The notes under the pieces: model-generated
What the model saw: only the letters and a program-made list of their open reading frames with translations
What the model was told of the DNA's origin: nothing
Databases searched by the model: none
Program-made: the position numbers and the translations under genes
Assembly: GCA_964518905.1 (NCBI GenBank)
Contig: CAZFJL010000004.1
Span: forward strand, 62,001 to 126,000
Source: RDYZ01 sp964518905
GTDB lineage: Bacteria > Cyanobacteriota > Cyanobacteriia > Cyanobacteriales > Geitlerinemataceae
Reading direction: 5' to 3'
DNA: 64,000 nt
In this document: piece after piece, positions 34,823 to 41,351 of the stretch
Numbering within the stretch: the stretch's first letter is position 1
Layout of the letters: each line of letters opens with the position of its first letter

Positions 34823-34966
34823 GTGGATTTACAGCATCGTCGGTTTGAGGTGTTTCGGGAGTCGGATGGGGTGACGTATCGGCAGCAACAGACGATCGCG
34901 GATGAGCCGATCGCGCTGGTTGCGTTTCCGGAGATTACGGTGAATCCGGTGACGATTTTGAATTAA
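34823..34966 (+). pseudogene. Uma2-family C-terminal remnant
   Basis: An open frame of 47 codons beginning GTG, encoding 'VDLQHRRFEVFRESDGVTYR' and ending 'FPEITVNPVTILN'. This matches the C-terminal region of Uma2 proteins (the part after the catalytic core). The catalytic residues are absent, so it is a broken copy or a decayed end. Confidence 0.5.
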
Positions 34967-35063
34967 CGTTTCCGCCCGCAAAATCATGGTCTAGCTCAGT
35001 TGCGGCCACGCCGTGTGTCCACTCTTGCCCCATTCCGTTGAGCCAACCACTCCGAACGACGGC

Positions 35064-35154
35064 AACACAGAGCGAAGTCGAAGCCCAATGTGTGTTTTGC
35101 GAGGCGTGCTGCCTTCGCAAAGCGACGACCCTGTCAACGACTTCGCTCCGTGTT
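35064..35154. repeat. foldback element with 17-bp arms
   Basis: AACACAGAGCGAAGTCG and CGACTTCGCTCCGTGTT are inverse copies with one mismatch. A second inner stem lies around TTTTGCGA...TTCGCAAA. It ends near the convergent 3' end of the cyclophilin gene and may act as a terminator. Confidence 0.65.
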
Positions 35155-35172
35155 CAGGTTTTAAGCTAAACC

Positions 35173-35595
35173 CTAACCTTCGACAACCTTAGCCGACAGG
35201 ATTTTGTCACCCTGACGAATCGCATTCACCACATCCATATCGCCCGTCTGACCAAACACCGTATGCACTCCATCCAGGTGCGGCTGCGGCGAATGGCAGA
35301 CAAAAAACTGACTGCCGCCGGTATCGCGACCCGCGTGCGCCATCGACAGCGAACCCGCCTGATGCTTATGCTCGTTAATCTCACACTTAATCGTGTAGCC
35401 GGGGCCGCCCGTTCCCGTTCCCTTCGGGCAACCACCCTGGATCACAAAATCCGGGATCACACGGTGAAAATTCAACCCGTCGTAGAATCCATCCTTGATT
35501 AGTTTCGTGAAATTCTCAACCGTTTTCGGCGCAGCATCATCGAAAAACGTGATGTTAATCGTGCCTTTTTCGGTTTCCATAATGGCTTTGGTCAC
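35173..35595 (-). CDS. cyclophilin-type peptidyl-prolyl isomerase
   Basis: 140 residues, one cyclophilin domain without a signal peptide, so cytoplasmic. Active-site motifs are present: 'NFHRVIPDFVIQGGCPKG' (catalytic Arg and Phe) and 'GRDTGGSQFFV' (Gln and Phe); 'HLDGVHTVFGQ' closes the pocket. It speeds cis-trans proline isomerisation in folding proteins. The GTG at 35595 is preferred over an internal ATG (residue 6) because GGAAGGAA lies just upstream. No partner genes are nearby. Confidence 0.92.
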   Translation of the reverse strand: MTKAIMETEKGTINITFFDDAAPKTVENFTKLIKDGFYDGLNFHRVIPDFVIQGGCPKGTGTGGPGYTIKCEINEHKHQAGSLSMAHAGRDTGGSQFFVCHSPQPHLDGVHTVFGQTGDMDVVNAIRQGDKILSAKVVEG

Positions 35596-35890
35596 AGTCG
35601 TTCCTTCCCTATGGGATAAGTGTGTTAAGTCAAATTAGATCTGTTCAAATCAGATCTATCTCAATCTAAGAGCGTCGCCGCTGCGATTGTTACGATCGTC
35701 GTGCGATCGCGCCGACATCAGCCGCGAGCGCTTTATCTTAACGTACGGTCTTTTCTGTGGGTTTAAGCGAACCGTGACAGAGCTTGACAGAGCTTGACAG
35801 AACTGTTGCAACTCGCCATCTACCGCCCACCATCGATCGTCGCCTGCCCTCACCCGCCCTCATCTCACGCTTTCACCCGCCCGATCACTT

Positions 35891-37024
35891 ATGACTTCAT
35901 CCGCCACCCACGCCTACTTCGCCACCGTTGCGCGGGGACTCGAACCGATCGCCGCCCGCGAACTGCGGAACCTCGGCGCTCAGAATATTACCGAAGACTA
36001 CATGGGCGTCCACTTCAGCGGCGATCGTGAACTGCTCTATCGCGTTAACCTCTGGTCGCGCACCATGTTTCGCATCCTGATGCCCCTGCGCGAATTTGGC
36101 TGCAAGGACGCGCAGGAACTCTACGAAAATGTCAAGGCGATCGCCTGGGAAGACGTCCTCTCGCCGGAGAAAACCCTCTCAGTACGCGCCACCGGTGGCA
36201 ACGAAACCCTGAACCATACCCACTTCACGGCTCTCCAGGTCAAAAAAGCGATCGTCGATCGCCAGTGGAAACAGTTCGGCACGCGATCGAGCGTCGATCG
36301 TGATCAACCCGATGTCTCGATCAATCTCCACGTCCATAACGATCAGGCCGTTCTTAGCCTCGACAGCTCCGGCGACAGCCTGCACCGACGCGGCTACCGT
36401 CCCGCCGTCGGCGCTGCCCCGCTCAAGGAAACCCTCGCCTCGGCACTGCTCGCCCTCGCCGAATACGACCCGAGTTTACCCTTGGTTGATCCGATGTGTG
36501 GCTCCGGCACGATCGCGATCGAGGCCGGGTTAATCGCCCGCAATATCGCGCCGGGACTGTTTCGCGAGGAGTTTGGGTTTATGGGCTGGGACGATTTCGA
36601 TGCGGCACTCTGGGATCGCGTCTGCGATGAAGCGATCGCCGAGCAGCGTCCGGCTCCCGCGCCGATCGAAGCCAGCGACATTGATCGCAACGCGATCGGT
36701 CACGCCCGCCACAACGCTGAACTCTGCGGCCTCGAATCAACGATTCAGTTTCGCGAGGGCGATGTGCGCGATTTGAAAGCGCCTAGCGATCGGGGCATGG
36801 TGATGTGCAATCCGCCCTACGGCGAGCGCCTGGGCGAAGTGGAAGAACTCGGCGTGTTTTACAAACAGTTTGGCGACGTGCTCAAGCAACAATTTAAAGG
36901 CTGGGTGGCCTATATTTTGACGACCAAACCGCTCTCAAAGCGCGTCGGACTGCGGGCGGCGAAACGCTTCCCGATCGATAACGGTGGCCTCGCCTGTACG
37001 TTACTGCGCTACGAGTTGTACTAA
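35891..37024 (+). CDS. THUMP-domain class I SAM-dependent rRNA/tRNA methyltransferase
   Basis: 377 residues of the RlmK/RlmL/YpsC group. Residues about 1-155 form the ferredoxin-like/THUMP RNA-binding half ('YFATVARGLEPIAARELRN'). The methyltransferase half has 'VDPMCGSGTIAIEAG' (SAM-binding motif I) and 'NPPYGERLGE' (catalytic NPPY). These enzymes usually make N2-methylguanosine in rRNA or tRNA. The exact target is unknown. The ATG at 35891 fits the family start. Confidence 0.9.
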   Translation: MTSSATHAYFATVARGLEPIAARELRNLGAQNITEDYMGVHFSGDRELLYRVNLWSRTMFRILMPLREFGCKDAQELYENVKAIAWEDVLSPEKTLSVRATGGNETLNHTHFTALQVKKAIVDRQWKQFGTRSSVDRDQPDVSINLHVHNDQAVLSLDSSGDSLHRRGYRPAVGAAPLKETLASALLALAEYDPSLPLVDPMCGSGTIAIEAGLIARNIAPGLFREEFGFMGWDDFDAALWDRVCDEAIAEQRPAPAPIEASDIDRNAIGHARHNAELCGLESTIQFREGDVRDLKAPSDRGMVMCNPPYGERLGEVEELGVFYKQFGDVLKQQFKGWVAYILTTKPLSKRVGLRAAKRFPIDNGGLACTLLRYELY

Positions 37025-37208
37025 CCCGACATCATCAAGGCTCGCTCATTCAAAAAAACGTATTCCGCAATACAGCTCGACCAAATCCTTTTGTCAAAAG
37101 TCTTTCAGCCTTAACGATCACCTCGATCGACCCTCAAAAACGTCCGGATCGCATCTCAAACTCGTGAAAATATCGGCAGATCATAACTTTTGTAACAAAG
37201 ATCCAGTG

Positions 37209-37360
37209 TTCTTTGCTACACTTTTGCGAGCATGAAGAAATCACTCGTGCGCGAGTGCGGTGCGGTAACGCATCCTGCGTTTTCCTCATTGCTTACGTGA
37301 TTGGTTAATTGTTTGGTTTTTGGTGGGTCAGTCTTGGTGAAGACTGGCCGCTTTTTTTTG
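37209..37360 (+). ncRNA. candidate small RNA with intrinsic terminator
   Basis: A TACACT box near 37218 could be a -10 element. Downstream a hairpin CACTCG/CGAGTG (37242-37257) is followed by a strong terminator (37326-37359: 10-bp stem GGTCAGTCTT, 4-nt loop, T8 tail). The preceding gene ends 300 bp away and no open frame fits the interval, so a free-standing transcript of about 140 nt is plausible. It is only a prediction from layout. Confidence 0.35.
37326..37360 (+). terminator. intrinsic terminator upstream of the desaturase
   Basis: A 10-bp stem with one G-U pair, a GGTG loop and a run of eight T bases: a textbook Rho-independent terminator for rightward transcription, but not adjacent to any gene end. 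Confidence 0.8.
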
Positions 37361-37612
37361 CTCTTTTTGAGTATTTTTGATCTATTTTTGGCCAGCTATG
37401 CGATTTCGTATTGCAGTTTACAGCGGACATTCGGAAACTTGAATCACCTAAAGCAGCGTCAGTTGATTGTGCTAACCTAACGAAGTTGAAGCGCGATATT
37501 AACAAAAGCTACGAATCGCGATGAGATGTGAAGTGCTAGCTAGCCCCGATTCATTCTCTATCCATACACTTCCCTCGCCTTCACCCTTGATATCCCTCAG
37601 CATTGAGCTTTC

Positions 37613-38443
37613 ATGACTATTGCAACGGCTGCTCCCCTACGCCCACGGTGGCCGGGGATTTTGTTTAATGCTGCGCTACACGTTGGCGCACTGTTTGTAC
37701 TGCTTCCTCAAAACTTTTCCTGGTCGGCGGTTGGCCTGACAGCTTTTCTCTGGTGGGTAACCGGTTGCCTTGGCATTACGGTCGGCTACCACCGGCTGAT
37801 TGCTCACCGGAGCTTTACGGTTCCGAAGTGGTTGGAATACATTTTTGTGATTTGCGGTACGCTCACCGCTCAGGGGGGTGTTTTGGTCTGGGTCAGCTAC
37901 CACCGCGCCCACCACAAAGGCGTTGATAGCGACGGTGATCCCCATACCCCCGTTGATGGCTTCTGGTGGAGCCACATGGGTTGGTTGATGGTTCACCATC
38001 CGCTCAAGGGTAAGTGCGATCGTTTCATCAAAGACATCATCGACGATCCGGTTTACCGTTTCTGCGATCGGTATTTCATCGAAATTCAGGCCGCCTTTGC
38101 CGTGTTGCTGTACCTGATCGGCGGTTGGCCGTTTGTGGTCTGGGGCGTGTTCTTCCGCCTGATCTTCGTCACCCACGTCACGTGCATGGTCAACAGCGTT
38201 ACCCATACCTTTGGCTACCGTAACTACAACAGCAAGGATCGATCGACCAATAACTGGATCGTCGCCGCACTAACCCACGGCGAAGGCTGGCACAACAACC
38301 ACCACGGTCATAAATATTCCGCAAAATTCGGTCATAAGTGGTGGGAAATCGATGTGGGCTGGTGGGTAATTCAATGTCTGGCGGCGCTGGGCTTGGCGAA
38401 AAACATCAAGCTGCCGAAAATATCGTCTTCTGAAGCTGTATAG
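37613..38443 (+). CDS. desC: delta-9-type acyl desaturase
   Basis: A 276-residue membrane enzyme that introduces a double bond into acyl chains of membrane lipids, using ferredoxin in cyanobacteria. The three histidine boxes are 'HRLIAH' (60-65), 'HRAHH' (97-101) and 'HNNHH' (about 228-232), and there are several hydrophobic segments. The length and boxes fit the short acyl-lipid/stearoyl DesC type rather than DesA/DesB. It is probably temperature-responsive in life, but nothing in the upstream DNA shows this. A terminator follows at 38481. Confidence 0.9.
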   Translation: MTIATAAPLRPRWPGILFNAALHVGALFVLLPQNFSWSAVGLTAFLWWVTGCLGITVGYHRLIAHRSFTVPKWLEYIFVICGTLTAQGGVLVWVSYHRAHHKGVDSDGDPHTPVDGFWWSHMGWLMVHHPLKGKCDRFIKDIIDDPVYRFCDRYFIEIQAAFAVLLYLIGGWPFVVWGVFFRLIFVTHVTCMVNSVTHTFGYRNYNSKDRSTNNWIVAALTHGEGWHNNHHGHKYSAKFGHKWWEIDVGWWVIQCLAALGLAKNIKLPKISSSEAV

Positions 38444-38480
38444 CGGATTTGTGCTTCGTTAAAACTGCGTACACAAAAAC

Positions 38481-38522
38481 AAAAAACGTAGAGGGTTAAT
38501 CTGTTACCTTCTACGTTTTTTT
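38481..38522 (+). terminator. desaturase-gene terminator
   Basis: AAAAAACGTAGA pairs with TCTACGTTTTTT around a 17-nt loop; T7 tail. It lies 38 bp after the stop of the desaturase gene. Confidence 0.75.
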
Positions 38523-38539
38523 GATCTTTACAGGATCTC

Positions 38540-38658
38540 ATACGAAATCCGGTTCTGTCTGGGAAAAGGAAAAGAGCGTCTATGAGCACTGAGCGGAGTC
38601 GAAGTGCGGTGTTCGCCTAGATCGACGATCTAGGCTTATACACAGTCGGATTTGGTAT
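38540..38658. mobile_element. MITE-like element, copy 3 (inverted)
   Basis: 119 bp running ATACGAAATCCGG to CGGATTTGGTAT, with interior AGCGGAGTCGAAGTGCGGTG, the reverse complement of the interior of copies 1 and 2. Thus it has the opposite orientation. One end has a base change. Confidence 0.7.
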
Positions 38659-38781
38659 TATGGCCTGCGATCAATTCACTCAAAACGAGCCACCTTGACT
38701 CTGTTCTGCTGTGCCAAAGACCGCATTTCGACAGGCTCAATGCTCTTATGCTCTCAGGTTAGACTGATCGCATTGATGCTG

Positions 38782-40107
38782 CTAATTCGAGGAGCCCGAT
38801 TCGAGACGGCGCTTCCATTCCGCGTCAACGCGATCGGGGTTTTCGAGTTCCTGGGTCGAAAGGTCGGTTTCGGTGGTGTAGGCGAGGTCGTCGTCCGAGA
38901 TGGTTTGCGTATTCGCGAACTGTTGCGCGAAGGCGAGTTTCGGGGCGAGTGTGGTTTGCTTCCGGGTCAGGATTTTGGCCTGGGCTTGACGCTGGGCGTT
39001 GCGTGCTTCGACCTTGGCGTTATAGCCCTTGAGCCAGAAAAAGCGTAGGGCGGGGACGGCTAGGAAGGCCGTACCGTAGACCAGTAAGATGCCGTAGATG
39101 GGATAGACAAAGCCGACGAGTCCGCCGAGTTCTGCGGCGATCGTCCCGTCCCCGAGCATGACGCCCAGCACGATCGCGCCGACCAAGTTCACGACCCCCA
39201 AACCTGCCGCCATCACCAGTTGACCGGATTCGGCGCGGCTAAATAGCCACTTCTCTTCTTTGAGATGGCCAGCTTTCGCCGTGGCGGTCAGAGCGCGAGT
39301 TGACGTCGCGGCGCGGACTTGCAGTTCGGGGAAATGGTAGACCAGATCACCTGCGGGGCTGACTTCCGGCTTGCCATTGAAGCGGAGCAGTACCGGCAAC
39401 ATGTAGTCTTCGTCGTCGGGGTCAGCGCCGAGATCGTCCATGTAGGGCGCGATCTGTTCGGCTACGACTGCGCCGCCGTTGGCCTGGATCACAGAACCGA
39501 TCGCCTGCCAGCGACGTTCATCGATTTCTGCGTTCGGGTTGCCGTCACCAAACAGGAACGAAAACACCGATTCGAGGAAATTCATCTCCGGCTTGTCGCC
39601 TGACTTTTTGTTGCCGCGCCAGGACTCTTGGTCGCGACGCTGGCGCGGCTGGCCGCCAAAGTCGTAGATCCAGAACAAATCAAAGAGGGAGAAGCGCGGC
39701 ATGAAGGTCATGCCGCCGCCGCCGCGATTGTCTTCGTCGCGGTTGCTGCTAGCCGCGATCGTAATTGCCACGATCGCCAGAAAGATCAACAGGATCGACG
39801 CGATCAAAATCGTGCCAAACGAAATCCGAATGATGTAGAACAACACCCGCCAGATTTTTTGCCAGGTTTCTTGTAGGCGCAGCTTAAACGATCGGCTGCG
39901 AAGGACGCCGCGCAAATTTTTCGGAAATAGATAGACCAGATCGCCGGTATCGGCAACCTGCATGTGGCCACCGGCATCGGTTGCGATCGCCAATAAGCCT
40001 TGTTCAACCGTCGCCACATTCAGACCGGCCTGGGTGGCAACATCACCCACGGTGACGCGATAGTTCAGTTGTTCGACGGCATTAATAATGGCTGGATTCG
40101 GCACCAT
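38782..40107 (-). CDS. conserved cyanobacterial membrane protein
   Basis: 441 residues. The N-terminus 'VPNPAIINAVEQLNYRVTV' forms a short winged-helix-like segment, repeated in part at about 200-240 ('QAIGSVIQANGGAVVAEQI'). Membrane helices lie at about 85-118 and 310-365. A middle Gly/Arg/Asp-rich loop and a charged C-terminus ('KRRLESG') complete it. The two halves each carry a domain with 'GDLVYLFPK' or 'GDLVYHFPELQ', suggesting an internal duplication. I recognise it as a conserved cyanobacterial membrane family of unknown function. Confidence 0.75.
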   Translation of the reverse strand: MVPNPAIINAVEQLNYRVTVGDVATQAGLNVATVEQGLLAIATDAGGHMQVADTGDLVYLFPKNLRGVLRSRSFKLRLQETWQKIWRVLFYIIRISFGTILIASILLIFLAIVAITIAASSNRDEDNRGGGGMTFMPRFSLFDLFWIYDFGGQPRQRRDQESWRGNKKSGDKPEMNFLESVFSFLFGDGNPNAEIDERRWQAIGSVIQANGGAVVAEQIAPYMDDLGADPDDEDYMLPVLLRFNGKPEVSPAGDLVYHFPELQVRAATSTRALTATAKAGHLKEEKWLFSRAESGQLVMAAGLGVVNLVGAIVLGVMLGDGTIAAELGGLVGFVYPIYGILLVYGTAFLAVPALRFFWLKGYNAKVEARNAQRQAQAKILTRKQTTLAPKLAFAQQFANTQTISDDDLAYTTETDLSTQELENPDRVDAEWKRRLESGSSN

Positions 40108-40459
40108 TGTTTCGTTCTCCAGTTCTCGTTCGGGGTTCAGGCAGACTTCAGGCAGACTTCAGGCACGAATCTGGCGACATTCCATACCGTTGATCGTCAA
40201 TTGATCTTGGATTACAACGATGAAACAGATCGAGGGCGATCGCCGGGTCTGGTTCTACATCCGACGGAAGATCTCGAAGGCCAGTTCGTCGTGCGACGCG
40301 ATCGCTCTTAGACTCATTATAGGGAGCGCATTTTTTGCCGATCGTTCGGAAATTTCACCCCGTCGATGGGTGGGATCGCAGGATGCGCGTTCAGCGTTGA
40401 CCTGTTGGCGCACCCGTTGCATGTTCAATTGTCCGACCGTTTGCCCCAATTACTCCGTT
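40108..40459. other. intergenic region between divergent genes
   Basis: 352 bp. An open frame runs through it into the next gene, but codons before 40460 show no protein-like pattern and the start there gives a sensible membrane-protein N-terminus. Two copies of an ACTTCAGGCA-type repeat occur at about 40146-40165. Confidence 0.45.
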
Positions 40460-41233
40460 ATGCCTTTTCGCTCCGATCCATCTGAACACTTGAAAGCAAC
40501 GCCCCTCGACTATGTGAAGTATGCCTTTGGGGTGTTGGCGGCGCTGTTGCTCGTCCCAGCTTTGCTGCAAGGGGCACTAGCTTTTTTGCAAACGTTTTTA
40601 CAAACGCTGCTGTCGATCGTGCTGACGCTCAATTTGTTGATGTTGTCGGCGGTGGCGGGAGTGGTAGGGGTTTGGGTCTGGCAGCGTCGCGGGTTGGCGA
40701 GTTCGGTCGAGTCGGTGACGATCGAGCCGACGATATCGGTCGAGCCGACGATATTGAACGATCCCGCTCCTGATCTTGGGACATTGGAGCCGCAAACACG
40801 TGACGAGGATTTGGCAAACGAGGATTTGGCAAACGAGGATATCGCAGACGATCGAACCGAAGTATCGAGCATCGGTGATGCGATGCTTCGCCGTGTGGAC
40901 TCCGCCGATTCGGCTCTTCCTGGGTTTGCTGCCCTCGCGATTCCGTCGCCTGATGCGATCCCCGTAACAATTCCTGATGTCGTCTCGGAGACCCCTCGAT
41001 CGCCAATTGCTCAGGATATCGCCCCATCTGATGACCAAACACGCCCGGAGCCCCTAGAGCCTTTTATCCAGGCGCAGCTTGCACGGCGCTTAGGCGTGAG
41101 TTCTAGCACGATCGGCGTGCGTAAACTCAAGCCCGATTTTGGTGAATGGTCAAGCCAGAAAGATCCGGCGGGTTTAGCATGGCGTTACTGTGAAGAAGCG
41201 CGTCAGTTTTTTGTTGTGCCAGCCTCGGCCTAA
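40460..41233 (+). CDS. membrane-anchored protein of unknown function
   Basis: 257 residues from the ATG at 40460. Two transmembrane helices (about 22-43 and 50-67) precede an acidic, Pro/Asp-rich linker containing a duplicated 'DLANEDLANED'. A small C-terminal domain of about 60 residues begins 'PLEPFIQAQLARRLGVSSST' and includes 'WSSQKDPAGLAWRYCEEARQ'. I do not recognise the family. It is followed on the same strand by a tiny Leu-rich frame and the second NPF-type ATPase, so an operon is likely. Confidence 0.6.
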   Translation: MPFRSDPSEHLKATPLDYVKYAFGVLAALLLVPALLQGALAFLQTFLQTLLSIVLTLNLLMLSAVAGVVGVWVWQRRGLASSVESVTIEPTISVEPTILNDPAPDLGTLEPQTRDEDLANEDLANEDIADDRTEVSSIGDAMLRRVDSADSALPGFAALAIPSPDAIPVTIPDVVSETPRSPIAQDIAPSDDQTRPEPLEPFIQAQLARRLGVSSSTIGVRKLKPDFGEWSSQKDPAGLAWRYCEEARQFFVVPASA

Positions 41234-41259
41234 ATTAGGCTCAACACGGCTAAACCATC

Positions 41260-41343
41260 ATGGGAGATGTCATCGTGTACTTACGAGACTTACGGGATTT
41301 GTTGGATTTGTTAGATCTGTTGGATTTGTTGAACTTGCGTTGA
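41260..41343 (+). CDS. possible 27-residue Leu-Asp-rich small protein or leader peptide
   Basis: The ATG at 41260 opens a 27-codon frame that ends at 41343, only 8 bp before the next gene's ATG. The product is a repeat of Leu-Leu-Asp (encoded by 9-bp units such as TTGTTGGAT). It could be a translated leader coupled to the ATPase gene, or just a by-product of the tandem repeat. No homology is recognised. Confidence 0.3.
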   Translation: MGDVIVYLRDLRDLLDLLDLLDLLNLR

Positions 41344-41351
41344 GGTTGCCG

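Larger units (their letters stand above)
34711..35172. other. intergenic region with Uma2 remnant and foldback repeat
   Basis: A 462-bp gap containing a 3' fragment of a Uma2-like frame (34823-34966) and a foldback element (35064-35154). Just before the latter lies TTGCGGCCACGCC, resembling the left end of the dispersed repeat at 18772. No intact gene is seen. Confidence 0.6.
37025..37612. other. long intergenic region before the desaturase gene
   Basis: 588 bp without a gene. It contains a candidate small RNA with a terminator (about 37209-37360). The DNA from 37361 to 37612 presumably carries the desaturase promoter; no specific operator was identified. Confidence 0.5.
38444..38781. other. 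intergenic region with terminator and MITE copy
   Basis: The 338-bp gap holds the desaturase terminator, the MITE-like copy 3 (38540-38658) and about 120 bp with another partial repeat resembling 'CGCATTTCGACAGGCTCAAT'. No coding potential is seen. Confidence 0.6.
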
